A stretch of 64,000 bases of DNA from Odobenus rosmarus divergens (GCF_000321225.1 NW_004451011.1:361174-425173); one strand, 5' to 3'; shown: positions 46,966-60,163, counted from the first letter of the stretch. A program made the numbers and translations. The notes: generated by a model not told the origin, from the letters alone.

Positions 46966-47834
46966 ATGCTGACTTAATTTAGGAGTGATTCTGGGGCAGG
47001 AACCAGGCTCGATTGGGAAGAAGGATGGGATTGACTAGCAGTATCTGTTATGGACCCAGGAATAGGAAATGCCATGAGTTTGCCATCCATGTACAAGCCC
47101 GTAATCCAAGATTCAGTGATTCTGTATCTTCCTCTCCGGCATGATCTGGGGACTACACTTGGCTAGGGGTACATCTGGGTTTATTCAGCAAATAAGCAAC
47201 TGTGCTATATCCTTTCTCAAGGATAGTACACACAACTGTGCTATAGCTTTTCAGCTCATGCTGAAAAACAATTCTTCAGAGATGAGGATTTCTACAGAAG
47301 GGGCATGTTCTTAGATGATTCCCATGGAAAAGCAAGATATGGGCCCCTATTGAAACCCTTTGTTAATGCTTCATGAATTTTATTTTTGATGAGGAACAGT
47401 GTTCTCAAAATAGAAAAGGGAAACTCACAAGGCAATAGGCCATTTTCTTTTAGAGAAAAACACAAAATTTGGGAGATACAATATCCATCCTTCATCCTCT
47501 CTTCCCACTCCAAAACAATCAAGCCGTGGTGGAAAATTGCACAACTAGATGCATAATGAAACCTGCTTACATATGCAAAGAATATTGCAAACACCAGTTT
47601 GTCTGTTTCCAGACACTTTGGCTAGGGAAGATGTGCTTTCTCACGGCTGAGTCTGGGGCAACCCTGAGGACACAGAGGGCAGAGTCAGAAACTTCAACAA
47701 ATCATTCCCAACCAGCTAGGCTCAGATCAGGCTCCCTAACTCTGCTGTTAGGCCTTTCCCCACCACCTTTGTCTTGACCTGAGCTGGCACAGATTACAGA
47801 AGGCTCACTGCCTTTGTGGTCCTATTCACAAGCA

Positions 47835-47945
47835 TGGCGTGCCTGCCACAAAGATTTACTGAGTCCCTCTTATGTGCCAAGTCCTGGGCAAGCACTGGGA
47901 GGCAACCCCTAAACATGTGAACTAGCACATACTGGGTCAGGGAGA
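47835..47945 (-). mobile_element. L2 LINE 3' relic
   Basis: 'agatttactgagtccctctt', 'atgtgccaagtcctgggcaa' and 'gcactgggaggcaaccccta' are a reverse L2 end. Confidence 0.65.
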
Positions 47946-48177
47946 GAGCTCATTGGTTCGGTCATTCTCCTGCATCAGTTTCAAGTGCGCAGGAACATTA
48001 ATGAGGTCGGAGACTGCCTTTCAAAGTTACCTTCCCTCTGCCTGGCATGACATGCTTGCTGGGCTTTCATCACTCTACGTGAGGAGAGAATGCCACCATG
48101 GGGAGAAGGACTATCCACCCCAAACTGTTTCTACCACCTGGCACCTAGCCATGGTTCATTCATTTCTTTGAGCTAAA

Positions 48178-48620
48178 CTGAGATCGGCAAACTACAGCCC
48201 ACAGTCCAAATGCAGCCCATAGCCTGATTTTGCACGGCCCATAATCTAAGAATGGTATTTACAGTGTTTTTTTTGGTTAAGATTTTATTTTTTAAGTAAT
48301 CTCTACACCCAACATGGGGCTCAAACCCACAACCCCAAGATCAAGAGTCACATGCTCCACCAACTGAGCTAGCCAGGTGCCCCCTATTTATAGGTCTAAG
48401 TGGGGGGAAATCAAAAGAAGAATAATACTCCGTGACATGTAGAAATTCTATGAAATTCCATTTTCAATGTCCCAAACTAAAGGTTTGTTGGCACACAGCC
48501 ATGCTCTTTTATGTTTTATCTGTGGCAGCAATGAGTAGCTGTGACAGAGATCCACAAAGCCTGAAATATTTACTATCTGACCCTTTACCAGAGAATGTTT
48601 ACCGACCCCTGGGCTAAAAC
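48178..48620. mobile_element. hAT-Charlie-type relic split by a SINE
   Basis: The left end 'gatcggcaaactacagccca' and right end 'gaatgtttaccgacccctgg' form the terminal inverted repeats. Inside are 'ttggcacacagccatgctct' and 'tgaaatatttactatctgac'. A SINE at 48267-48384 is inserted. Confidence 0.8.
48267..48384 (-). mobile_element. CAN SINE, short form
   Basis: T-rich tail, 'aagtaatctctacacccaac', 'gatcaagagtcacatgctcc' and head end 'gctagccaggtgcccc'. Flanks tatttacag (48256) and tatttatag (48385) are the target duplication. Confidence 0.93.
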
Positions 48621-48929
48621 ATTGCTCAGTCTCGCCTCCTCTACAATGCAAATACCCACTGGTCTAGCAACTTCTGAGGTCCTTAATGCCTTTGTGAGAC
48701 CATATGTATCTCGTCACCTCTGGCACTGCAGGGAAGAAGGGTCCCCAGATGCCTGAGAGGGCACCACCTGAACCCCCACAATAACTGATCTGTGCCTCCA
48801 GGCGCACATCTGTCATTTCACACCTCGTTTGGGGATTTACCTAAAAGCTGCATTATGGCCAGTAACTCCATAAGGACAGGACGCCCTCTGACCCCTCCAG
48901 GGGAAGCCTAGTTGAGCTTGACACGAGAT

Positions 48930-49210
48930 GTGTTTGGTAAATGTTAGTAGAATGTGTGAGTGAGGAAGCGAGTGAAACCCAGCAAATGTATGTGTGCCAA
49001 TGTGTATGAGTCAATAAAGGTAAACAAGAGACTGAATAAATGTATGAATTAATGAATGATTAAGAGCTTGAGGGGCTGGATGAAAGAAGACATAAATGAG
49101 TGTATGACTGAGGGAATTCTTATAAAAATGAGAGATTAAACAAAGAAGTAAGAATATAAGTGAATGTAAGAAGGTGGGATCTATGAGTGAGCAAGTGAGT
49201 GCAGGCTACA
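48930..49210. repeat. Degenerate TGAA/TGAG-rich stretch
   Basis: Many units of tgaatgaatgag type spread over about 280 bases, perhaps the decayed simple-repeat tail of an L2. No coding potential is seen. Confidence 0.5.
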
Positions 49211-49754
49211 GGGTCTCTACAAATGCCACATAAGGAGGATACAGGGCGTCACTGCCAAGTTCTGCTGATCTCGTCACTTTGCCTTGCTTGTTCATGCCCT
49301 GCCAGCCATGGGATTTTGAACTTCATCGATGCCCTCCCTTGCTGAGGGTGTGCCCATCCTTTAGTGCTTTAGCGTCTGAGGCCTCTTTCAGAAGGACAAA
49401 AGCGCCTGCACCCTTGGGCTTGGAGCCAGACAGCCATGCCTCTGAGACTGTGGCTTCCCTCCCATATATGGAAAAAAATACACCTTCAGCTGATGCATCC
49501 TCAGCCCCATCTCTTCCATGTGCTACAGGTGAACAGGACCTACCCCAAAGGCACAATTCCGGGTGCAAGGGATGGGCAACATGTTGGTTTGGGGTGAAGT
49601 TCATGCCCAAGGTCATCCTAGCCAGGGAGGAAAACGTGGAATTGAACGCACCCTATCTAAAGCAGGTCCCTGCAGCTACTCTGTTTCCTCTGTAGTACAT
49701 ACTTTGTTTTCTCGCTTTTAGTTTTGTGTGTTTTTGTGGTTTCGCCTGCTCCCT

Positions 49755-49830
49755 CACTAGAAGGTAAGCCCCATGAGGACAGAGACAGGCACATGGAAAT
49801 CTCAATAAATATTTGTTGAAAATGAGTGAA
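49755..49830 (+). mobile_element. L2 LINE 3' terminal relic
   Basis: 'gaaggtaagccccatgagga' and 'tcaataaatatttgttgaaa' are the forward L2 end. Confidence 0.75.
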
Positions 49831-50589
49831 ACACTGTCTGGAAAACAAGTAAACCAACCACTTGAACCAGCTGCCAGGACATGATTCCCTCTCCCAGTGG
49901 TGGGCCTGACCTAACTCTCCTACCACCTGGCACATGGGACCTTCAGCACACCATTTCCCCTCTCTGAGGCTCAGGCAATGAAAGGAAATTATCTTCAGGG
50001 TCCTTTCCAGCTCCCACATATTAGGATTCTAAAGCCAAGGGGAGGGGCCTTCGGACTGTTCAAGATTTCACACAGTTAGTATGAACCTGAGTCCCAAGGC
50101 CACAGCACTTTAAAAAAAACAAAAACAAAAAGTGTGATTATTACATAAGGGACAGCCATTTTATCCGGCCTGTGATGGGGTAAATTGACGTTGGGTGTGG
50201 TAACATCTTTGTTTGGCCGTGGCGCTCTGACTATCCCAACGTGGTCAGTCCTCTCCTGTTAGGGCCGAAGCCAGCCTGGCATCCTGCTGCCTGCTTCTCA
50301 GGAAAGCCATAAACATATGGCCTAAAACCTCTGTGGCTGGGAAATCTCTTCTCAGACATCTTTGCAGAGTTCCGGGAAACCGCACAAACCCTTCCTGGCT
50401 CAGCCTGGCAGCTGAGGTACAGGGAGCTGAGGGCTTGTGTGAGGGTTCCAGCCCTCCCTGACTCCTGCACCCTGAGAACCCTCCCGCCTTTACCGCCAGC
50501 GTCACTTGGTCCAGCCTCCAAAATACACACACAGCTTCCGCGTACCGAAGGGAGCTCTAGGAGCGCCAGCTATCAAGTCAGGATTTTTA

Positions 50590-50717
50590 CTTTATTTTAC
50601 TTCTATTTTTTTAGGTTTATTTATTTAAGTAATCTCTACACCCAGCATAGGGCTCGAAACTTACAACCCGGAGATCAAGAGTCACAGGTTTTTCCAACTG
50701 AGCCAGCCAGGCGCCCC
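50590..50717 (-). mobile_element. CAN SINE, short form
   Basis: A T-rich tail, 'aagtaatctctacacccagc', 'gagatcaagagtcacaggtt' and head end 'gagccagccaggcgcccc'. The possible target flanks atcaagtcagg and aacatcagg are imperfect. Confidence 0.9.
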
Positions 50718-50721
50718 TAAC

Positions 50722-50945
50722 ATCAGGACTTCTGGTTTGAATCCCAGCTCAGCCTACTTGCGGGCTCTATGGCCTTGGGAAAATGACTTTAATACATTTT
50801 TGCCTTGACTTTCTCATCTGTAAAGTGGGAATGGTAATGATAATAATAGAATTTAGCCCTTTGGTGTGTTGGGAGGATTATATGCGATAACAGAGTGCTC
50901 AGGAATGGGGGGCCCCCAGCAAGCATTCTGTAAGTACTAGCCTTC
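50722..50945 (+). mobile_element. MIR SINE relic
   Basis: 'ggtttgaatcccagctcagc', 'atggccttgggaaaatgact', 'ctgtaaagtgggaatggtaa' and 'gcattctgtaagtactagcc' give nearly full-length MIR. Confidence 0.9.
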
Positions 50946-52243
50946 GTGGCTGTGTGATTTCCAAAATCTGTTCGGGTATTCCCCATTTTATCTCAGTGAG
51001 ATTATACACCCCTTAAGGGCGGGGACTGTGCCTTCTTTTCGACCTCACGCTCACATTGCCTCACCTAGGGATCAGAACACTCAGTACCCTTGCTGAGTGG
51101 CAGGCATCACACATTCCCAAACCATTGCTCTCCAAATGTGAATGGAGGTCTGCTAGTCAAAACCCACGGGCATGGCACATAGCCTTCTTTTGAGAGAAAT
51201 GACACCCTCCCTTTGTGGAAAACCATTGTTGGGAAAAGAAGCTGAGTTAGGGAACGTCTAGGGAAGGTAAAAAACAAGAAGGAAAACTTCTCCCAAAAAC
51301 AGACCTTGATTGTTTGGTGTTAGCAAATTCTTAACACCAACAGAAGAGAGAACCGGGAGACGGATAGTTTCTTCACAGCTGCCCCAAAGGGTTTAGACAC
51401 CAGCCTTCTTCACTGAGTGCTGAGGTATTGTTCTAAAGCCTGGGGATACAAATAATACGTTCACAGTTAGTTCTAAGGATGGGCCAAAATTAGGGATCCC
51501 ATCCTGAATGCAAGTCTGTGTCTTCATCCCTTTTTAGTAGGTATCATGACACCTGGAAAGGCTTTACTCTCTGTTTGCTGTCAAATGCAGTGCCCCGAAG
51601 GGGAGATACATCAATTGTACAAACAGCCTGGGGCCCTGGGCGTGAGTGGTTCACTGAGCAAAGGGAAAAGCTAGCAGAGTACTCGCTCAAAGGGCCTTCA
51701 GCCTCCTGAGTACCACAGGCGGGGCTCTCGGGGCCGGGATGGTGGCCTGTAGTGGCAGCCAATCAAAACTATTTAAATCTAACTTGAGACAGGAGAAGAA
51801 GCTTCTCTCTTCTGCAGAATCGCAAAGACAACAAGTATGCTATCCAGAAGGGGGCCAGAAGCACTGGCTTGGGAAATGTCAGAAGTCTTTTTCACTCATT
51901 GTACATCCCTGAGCCTGTCTTTAGAAAGGACTTTGTAGCCACATGCTATCAAGCCCATGAGAAGGAAAAATTGTTACATGACCAACCACATCAGAGGGCT
52001 TAGCCTCTGCACGGGGTGTTTTCCCAAGTGTCTCCTATGATAGCAATGCAGAAGAGAAAGGCAGACTTGCCACCAAAAAAAGCTATCAGTCTATGAGGGT
52101 TCCAGATCCTATACTTTCTAAGATCATAAATCCTTCATTTATTGAGGGGACTTACTTACTCAAAGGGAACAAAGACAACTGCTTTGATAATGTGGTGGAG
52201 CAGTGCGCAATTATCTTTTTGCTCTTTTTAAAACTGTCCATTG

Positions 52244-52435
52244 AGGGGTGGCTGGGTGGCTCAGCTGGTTAAGCCTCTGACTCTTGATTTCAGCTCAGGT
52301 CATGATCTCAGGATCATAAAATCGAGCCCCATGTCTGGCTCTGTGCTCAGCGGGGAGTCTGCTTGAGATTCTCTCTCTCTCCCTCTCCTTCTGCCCCTCC
52401 CCCCACTCGCAAGCAAGCATGGCCTCTCTCCCAAA

Positions 52436-52472
<37 letters not shown>

Positions 52473-52482
52473 GTCTAAAAAA
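52244..52482 (+). mobile_element. CAN SINE with long (AAAT)n tail
   Basis: Head 'ggggtggctgggtggctcag', a CT-rich body and about ten AAAT units. Flanks aaactgtccatt (52231) and aaaatgtccatc (52485) are the target duplication. Confidence 0.95.
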
Positions 52483-53149
52483 TGAAAATGTCCATCGTGG
52501 TTGCAGTGATATCCTTTGAGTAAGTTAAAAAATGTTAAGAGACAACAAACACATGGCAAGAAGTGAACTTTCTGAAGATGCCAAGTGAATTTGACATTGT
52601 CCATTGATTTCTGGGCTCACTAAATTCTTTAGAAGGGATTTTTAAAATTAATTCTCAGTCCTACTTCAGTTTGCCTCTCCAGCTATCTCCCCCAAAGTCA
52701 GACCCATAAAATTTGCCAAGTCCTTAGAGAAAAAGCCACCAAACCTCACCTAAACTAGATGAAGGAATTTAGGAGAAGGCAGGTTCAATAGCTTGCCCAG
52801 GGTTACTCCATGAAAGAGTAACAAAGTAGGGAGCCATACCTGGGAAAATCTGAATGCAGACCCAGAGTTCCTCACAATTATGCTATCTTGTCTCCTGACT
52901 GCTTTTGGTCTGCTACTCTCCCCATCCAGCTCTCCCTGTGGGTCCATTTTCCTTAGCTCAGGAAAGAACTGTAAGCCCTTCTCTCTTCACCATAGAAAGC
53001 CACTTTCTGAGAACTACATGTAGTCTATCAGAAGTGAGTGGAGTATTTCTAAATTTCTAAATATTCAGAGACTGCTCCTCTGTGGGATGCTCTTGTCTGG
53101 CAAATATGAGGGCAGGACCCTGGTGTAGGACAGACAAATTTCTTATACA

Positions 53150-53260
53150 TACCGTCTGCACCATCCTGGTGAGCCCTGGCCTTTGTCACCAATCCTTAAG
53201 ACCTAGCTCGGCACTTGGTCCTTAGTAGATGCATAACAAGCATCTTCTTTGAATAAGTGC
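53150..53260 (+). mobile_element. MIR or L2 3' relic
   Basis: 'tagctcggcacttggtcctt' and 'agtagatgcataacaagcat' recall the end of MIR/L2. Assignment is weak. Confidence 0.4.
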
Positions 53261-53944
53261 CATGATAGGACCCCCAGCAAATTTAAGAGGAACTTTGCTT
53301 GTTTAATTTTTTATGGACTTTAATGAAGCCCAGTGAGAGGATTTAATTATAATTATTGCCATGCAGTTACTTCTCCAGACTAGGAGGGTAAGGGTTATAA
53401 TTAAGGTTTGGGTATACCCTGGCCTTTGAACAAGCCCTATTAGTATGCACCCCATCAGACTCTGCTTTGGTGCTAAAACCTGCCTGCAAGGCAGCAGTCT
53501 GCTAGACTCAGGAAAGCATGAGGTAGAAAATGGAAGGGGGAGTGGTGGGGTCAGGGTCACTGTGCCCAACCAAAGGACCCAGCTTAGAGGAGAGGATTTT
53601 TGTCTTTGTGGTTTGAGGCATGGGTTGCATTTTCATCTTTGTCCCAAGAAGCCAATGCGGGGCGTGGCTACAGAGGGATGCTACACCTTACCCTTTTCTG
53701 GAATCCTTTGGGTGCATGAGAATAGCCCGATCAGGTGTCAGGAAAGAGACTCCTGAATTCCTGTCCCACACACATGGTCAGTCTCCCATCACTGAGTCTT
53801 CCTCAAAGGGAATCTGGGCTATTGTGGGGGCCCTTGTGTCCTAGAAAATGAAAATTTCCTTCTTAAATCCATCCCAGTGAGCTAGGCCTGTCGCCATCCT
53901 CTTCTCATAAATCTGTCCTGTATGTCTCCCATCTCATCATAGTT

Positions 53945-54205
53945 ACAACGGTGAGGGTTTACTGGGTACTTCGTATCAGCCAGACATTGTGCGAAGTACT
54001 TTGCATGCATGTTCTGACTGAATTCTCACAAGAATTCTAGGAGGTCGCTATGACTGTCTACTACCCCCTTTTAGAGATGAGGAAACTATGACTCAGAATA
54101 TTTAAATCTAAGCTTCACACAGCCAGTAGGTCACAGTGCCAGAATTCAAACTCACTTCAGACAGCCCACAAGTTCATCCTCTTAGCCATGGCTGCCTAGA
54201 GTTTC
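53945..54205 (-). mobile_element. MIR SINE relic
   Basis: 'gtttactgggtacttcgtat', 'gacattgtgcgaagtacttt', 'agatgaggaaactatgactc' and 'agtgccagaattcaaactca' follow reverse MIR. Confidence 0.88.
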
Positions 54206-54518
54206 ATGGAGTTACAGAAATCCACACAGTCCGTGACTGTTCTGTAGGGCTGTTCTTGACTGAAGGAGTGGGACTCTGGAGACTCTAAAGCCTTGAACTA
54301 ACATTATGGGGATCCCTGTTGCCTGAATTTCCAAGCATCTATGCAGATACTCCAAGCATCATCTTTTCTCCCAAAAGAAGCCATCAGGAAAATAAACTAA
54401 CCAGCAATGTATCTTCAGCAAACAGGATTAGTGAAAAACATTTTACATCTGGTAAACAGCTGTTGGCAACCCTTTAGAATAGTATTATAACCATTAAAGA
54501 AATTTAGAATCTTCCCAC

Positions 54519-54733
54519 TGGTGGCCCAGTCGGTTAAGCATCTGACTCTTGGTTTCAGGTCAGGTCATCATCTCAGGGTTCTGCCCACATTGGGCTCCGA
54601 GCTCAGCACAGAGTCTGCTTGAGATTCTCTCTCTCTCTCTCCCTCTGTCCCTCCATCTTTGCATTCTCTCTCTCTCTCTCTCTCGCAAATAAATAAATAA
54701 ATAAATAAATAAATAAATCTTTTTTTTTTTTTT
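54519..54733 (+). mobile_element. CAN SINE with damaged head and (AAAT)n tail
   Basis: It starts 'tggtggcccagtcggttaag', lacking the usual ggggcacc opening, then a CT-rich body, about nine AAAT units and a run of T. Flanks cttcccac (54511) and cttcccac (54738) are the target duplication, so the head was already short at insertion or was later deleted. Confidence 0.92.
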
Positions 54734-54744
54734 AACTCTTCCCA

Positions 54745-57490
54745 CAAAGAAAACTCAGATCCTGACAGGTTTATAGGTGAATTCTTTCACCCTTTGCAAG
54801 TTCTTCTAAAGAAAGAAGGAAAAGAAGACATCCCCCAACTCATTTCATGAGCTAATATATCCTTAATATCAAAACCAGAAAACAATGTAAGAAAGGAAAA
54901 TCTGAACTCTACCTCACTCTTAAACATAGATGCAACACCCTCAAGTGTGTAGTAGCAAACCGAACACAGGAACATATGAAAATAGGATACATCATGATTA
55001 ATGTAGGTTTTTCTTAAGATTGAAAGGTTGATTTAACCTTCCAAAATTAACTGATGTAATTTATCACATTAACAGATTAAATGAGAAGAACCATGTGACC
55101 TTTTCTATACCTATAGAAAAAAATGTTTGAAAAAATTCTATATCCATTCCTTATACATGTATTTTTAAAATCTTAGTGAACTAGGAATAAATGGGAACTT
55201 CCTTAACTTGATAAATGTAATTTATAAAAACCTACGGCAAACATTATACCTAATGGTTCACTGTTAAAGGCATTCCCCTTAAGCTTAGAAAAAGAACAGA
55301 ATGAATGCCCAGTATGCTTCTGCTCAACACTGTCCCTCCCAGAGTACCTGGCCAGTATAGTAAGGCAAGAAAAAGAAGTAAAAGGTTAAGTATTTGAAAG
55401 GAAGAAATGTAGCTGTCATTATTTGTGGACAATACTGTCTATATAGAAAACTCAGAAGAATCTGAAAAAAATGTATTAGGAATAAATATGACTTTAGCAA
55501 CAGTCCTGGTTACAAATCAATACAAAAAAGTTAATTACATTTCTGTACTCTAAAAAGAAAACAAATGGAAAATATTTTCTTAAAAAGATATCACTTACAT
55601 GGGTGCTTGGGTGGCTCAGTCGGTTAAGCATCCGACTACTGATCTGCTCAGGTCATGATCTCAGGGTGGTGGGATCGAACCCTTTGTCGGGCTCCCTGCT
55701 CAGCGAGGAGTCTACTTGTCCCTCCCTCCCTGCTCTTCCCTCTCTCTCTATCTCTCAAATAAATAGCATCTTAAAAAAAAAGATACCATTTATAACAGCA
55801 ACTAAATTGTTTAAATCTCTAGGAATAAATCCAACAAAAGAGATGCAAGCCCTTTTTGGAAACAATTTATAATATTTTATTGAAGGACATTAGACCTAAA
55901 ATAAATGAAGAATTTTGCCATACTTTTGAATAGGAAGATTCAGTAATCTTAAAGACGATTCCCCTTAGATTTATCTATAAATTCAAATCCCAGTAGGTTG
56001 TTTGTTTGGAACTCAAAAGGTGATTCTAAAATTCTAATGGAAGAAAAGACAATAACCAAGATAGTTCCACAGAAGAAGATGGAATCTGATTGGGGTGAGG
56101 ACCTACCCTATCAGATACCAAATTTTATTTCAAAGCTGTAGTAATTAAGATGGCATGGATTTAACATAGGCATCCTATTAAACCAATGGAACATACTGGA
56201 GAGCCCAGAAAAAGACATAGCATGGAGACTTGATTTATGGCAGAGCAGGCTTTGCACATCAGAAGGGAAGGATGAACTATGGCATTGGGCTAATTGGATA
56301 TCCTTGTGGAAAAAGATGAAATTGGATTCCTCCCTTGTCAAAAATCAATTCCGGGTGGATTAAAGACTTAAATGTGAAAAGCAAAACTATAAAACTTTTA
56401 GAAGACTATAGAGAAGTACATCTTTATGACCTTGGGATAAAAAAAAATCATATTCAAAATTTTTTAAAAGTATAAACCACAAGGGAATATATTATAAATT
56501 TGACTGTATTAAAAATAAAAACTTCAGTTTATCAAAAGACACTGCAGAGTAAAAATACAAGTTACGAAAAATTCATCTCCAAAATATTAGAACTCATAAT
56601 AAATAACCTGAGGAGAAAAAATAGACAAAGGACATGAACAGGCATTTCATACAAGACACAAGAATGGCCCATACACGTTTGAAAAGAAACTCAAGCTCAT
56701 TAGTACTCAGAGAAATTAATTTGAAACCACAACGAGATATCATTTCACACCCACCATAGACAGGTATTAAAAAGCAGGGCATTTTCACATGCTGGTGAGA
56801 TTATGGGATAACAGGAATTGCCATTTGCTGCTGGTGGAAGTGTAAATTGTTACAGCCACACTGGGAAACAATTTGTTATTACCTAATAAAACTGAGCAGG
56901 CTCATACCCTATGGCCCATCAATTCTACTTGTGGGTATGTATCGTGGAGAAGCTCTTGCATGGGGGAGGGGGGCACACAGGGGACATTATACAAGAATGT
57001 TCATAGCAACATCGTTCATAACAGCCCCAAATTGAAAATCACCCAAATTACATATAAATGATAGGATGGTTAAATGGTGGTATATGCATGCAGTGAAATA
57101 CACACTGGCAGTGAAAATCCACCACAAAAACGTAGTATTGAGCCAAAGGTGCAACTCACAGAAGAATATGCTCAACGTGAATCCCATTTATACCGTGTTC
57201 AAAAACAGGCAAATTTAAACAACATGTTGTTTAGGGATGTATGCCACAGTGGTAAAATTACATAGAAAAGCACTGGAATGATGAACACCAATTTCAGCAC
57301 TGTAGTTATAGGAAGGGGGGCAGGGATCTGATTATGGAGGAATATACAGGAGGCCTGTCAGTACAGTATTCAATTTCTATTTTTATGTTTCTTACATTGG
57401 ATGGTATGTATACAGGTGTTAGTTTTATTATTCTTCTTTCAGTAGTACATAAAATTATATACACTTATTTGTATGCATAATATATTTATC
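54745..57490 (+). mobile_element. LINE-1 relic: ORF2 3' portion and 3' UTR, split by a SINE
   Basis: A long forward L1 remnant. The first part (to 55600) has 'ggtttataggtgaattcttt' and 'ttaacagattaaatgagaag'. The second part (from about 55777) has 'ggaataaatccaacaaaaga', 'ttccgggtggattaaagact', 'atcatttcacacccaccata' and 'catagcaacatcgttcataa', then a UTR to about 57490. Stops and gaps in all frames show that it is dead. It is in sense orientation relative to SH3RF2 and complementary to the reverse L1 copies at 41291, 60785 and 62585. Confidence 0.92.
55601..55776 (+). mobile_element. CAN SINE inserted in LINE-1
   Basis: Head 'gggtgcttgggtggctcagt', a CT-rich body and an AAATAAATAGCATC tail. 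Flanks aaaaagatatcacttaca (55582) and aaaaagataccatttata (55776) form an imperfect target duplication in the L1 sequence. Confidence 0.94.
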
Positions 57491-57771
57491 ATTTAAAATT
57501 TCCATAACAAAGGAAAATAGCAGAGCAGAGATGGGGGCTGGTGGGTCTGCAAAGGTCAGGGGAGGCAGAAAGTGAGCGTGACCTGCTCAGGTAGCTGAGA
57601 AAAGACCCAAGGCTGAAGGAGGTGAAGAAGTGAGGGGGAGCGGGGAGCGTAGGAAGGTGAAGCAGAAGCCAGATCACAGGGAATATTCGAGGCTTTGATG
57701 ACTACCTAGGAGACATAAACTTGGTAGTCTTCACAGATACTTTGCTGACCTATCTGTGTACTTTAGAAGAT

Positions 57772-57785
57772 TTTTTTTTTTTTTT
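57772..57785 (+). repeat. Isolated poly(T) run
   Basis: About 14-15 T with no recognised retroelement on its right; possibly a relic tail of a reverse element or slippage. Confidence 0.8.
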
Positions 57786-58215
57786 GAGGTAGACCTAGAG
57801 GGACCTGCTGCCAACTCATAAATGAGTTCTCTTTCTCAGACAGCGTTTTTACTCACAGGACAAATAAACAGCACTGGGTGCCCACTCCTTGCTCATCAGG
57901 CTGAGCTGGCTCTGACAGAGACTGAGATGGAAAGAAAGGAGAGCAGGCTGGCAGAAGGAGCCCTGACTCTCTTGGGACCTTGGTTCTGCCAGAGAAGAAG
58001 AAAAACAAAAAATAACACTATTCTACCAGCCTTCAGATCTGTTCCACATTACATGGGGCACTGGACAGGAATGGTAGTCATCATGAATGTAACATATCCA
58101 TGAGCACAGAAACAGAACGTTGAATTTGGCAGGATGGTTTTTTTCTAGGGCGCACAAACCTGCCTCATATATAGGACCCCTTTAGCCATATTGAAATATA
58201 GAAATGGTAAGTGTT

Positions 58216-58416
58216 GGGGCGCCTGGGTGGCGCAGTTGGTGAAGCGTCCAACTCTTGATTTCGGCTCAGGTCATGATCTCAGGGTCATGAGATTGAGCCC
58301 CACATTGGGCTCCATGCTCAGTACAGAGTCTGCTTGAGATTTTCTCTCCCTCCTGCTCACGGTCTGTCTCTGTCTCTCTATCTCTAAAATAAATAAATCT
58401 TAAAAAAAAAAAAAAA
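58216..58416 (+). mobile_element. CAN SINE
   Basis: Head 'ggggcgcctgggtggcgcag', 'caactcttgatttcggctca', a CT-rich body, AAATAAATC and an A tail. Flanks gaaatggtaagtgtt (58201) and gaaatagtgtt (58418) are an imperfect target duplication. Confidence 0.95.
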
Positions 58417-58489
58417 GGAAATAGTGTTAACCTTGGTGTCCTACAGAAAGGGCTCTGGGGTTCTCACTTCCAGTGTCCACCAGACCACC

Positions 58490-58600
58490 CATTTGCTGGC
58501 CATCTCCACAAAATCATGTAAACTTCTTATCTGCATTTCATCATTGGTAAAAATGGGGAGAATGACCATGAATATGGTATAGAAGTTAGCACTGGAATTA
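58490..58600 (+). mobile_element. MIR SINE relic (core)
   Basis: 'aaaatcatgtaaacttctta' and 'tttcatcattggtaaaaatg' match the MIR core. Its ends are lost. Confidence 0.55.
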
Positions 58601-59304
58601 CAGGGTACAATCACAAACCCTCTTGGAGCTCAAAGCAAGCCTCTCCTGGCAGCACCCCGAGCACCTTGAACTTCCCCCACCTCAGCACACCTCATGCTCA
58701 TATAATTATGGATTTAGCTGCCTTGTTCGCTGCATTAACCCCAGTGCTAGGACCAGATAAGGTCCACACGCTACAATTGCTGAATGCGGCTCTTAAGACT
58801 CTTTTAATCTGTACAAGGGAATGAGTTTTTAACTTTATAAAGTTGGATAGTTGACTCCAAATTATCCGTAGTGGTGGGTACAGACACTATCACCTAATAC
58901 CTAATTTTCTGTCTCTAAAATGCAGCCCTTCTCCTAACCCTCAGTGAACAGTGTAGGTTCAAGGCCCTTGTTAGCTCCTGGGTGTACGGGGATGCAGAAG
59001 CACAACGGGCTCCAGAGTAGTTCACGCTCCTTGAGGAAGACAGTCGCCCCGTGCCCACTAAGTTACCGAAAGCCATGAGCCCTGCGGGAAATAGCTGAGC
59101 GCCACGGTATGGGTGGGAAGGGGACAGCAAACTGAGCTTTTGGAGAGTTGGGGACATTCTCCTCCGGAGGAATAGGGCTGCTTCTTCCCATCCCCCACCA
59201 CACACCTGGGTCCTGCTTTCAGTTCAGACCGTGCAGGGCTGTTGCATAAAAGAACGTAGATGCTCCACCCACCCCATCCCCACCCCGTGCGGCAGCTTTT
59301 CTCT

Positions 59305-59525
59305 TTCCAGATGGAAGTAAGTAGCATTTATGGAGCTCTGACAATGTGCTCAATAACTTACATGGATTACTTTCGTTAATCCTCATAACAGCTCTGAGAC
59401 AACTACCATTACTTCCCCCATTTCACAGATGAGGACATGGATGGCCCACAGAATTGAGTCACTTGCCCCAATCACAAACCCTGGCAAGTGCTAGACCCAC
59501 ATGCCTGAATACTAAGCTAGACCTC
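59305..59525 (-). mobile_element. MIR SINE relic
   Basis: 'tagcatttatggagctctga', 'gttaatcctcataacagctc', 'cccatttcacagatgaggac' and 'cttgccccaatcacaaaccc' follow reverse MIR. Confidence 0.88.
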
Positions 59526-60163
59526 CCCTCCAGACTCCCGAGTTGGAGCCACATTCTGCACACCGTGTGTGGCCGCTGGGGAAGGCACTGGGGCCCTCAG
59601 AATGTTGCAGCAACTCTGTGCCAGACTCCGTGCCTGCTTCCTCAGCCTCCTTTAACACCTCAAGACCAGGAAACGCCCAGAAGCCACACAGCTGTGGATT
59701 CTTCTGTTACTGATAAAGCTTCTTTTAAATGAGTCATTTCCTTCCAAAAAGAGGAAAAAATGTTTTTAGACTGTAGCAGAAACATCCACCCCGTGCTCAA
59801 ATACGCACCTTCTGTCTGACCCCGCTCAAGCCCCCAAACACTATGCCAGGAAGCACCAGTTGCTGGAAGACCTCCCATCCGGCCACACGTCCCTTGCGGC
59901 AGAGGGACCTGAGGTCACTACTGATCCCCCCACCAGAGGCCCGTTCACTCAGTCTCGTGACAGGAACACACTTGCCTCCTCAGAAGCTGGCCATCGACCT
60001 GGTTGTCCCAATTTACCGGGTGGGGCATTCATTTCTGTCTTCTTCTGTCTGTCCTCCTTCCCGGCCAGTTTCTCTCTCCTCTGTCTTTATCTTGCTCTCT
60101 TTTCCTATCACTTCATTTGTTCGTTTGTTCATTCATTCGTTCCTTTTTCTTTGGGCCTTATTT

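Noticed and set aside
49279..49695. 138-codon forward frame
   Set aside because: No similarity to any family that I recognise, no splice or promoter context, and the opposite strand is also open over part of it, as expected in GC-rich DNA.
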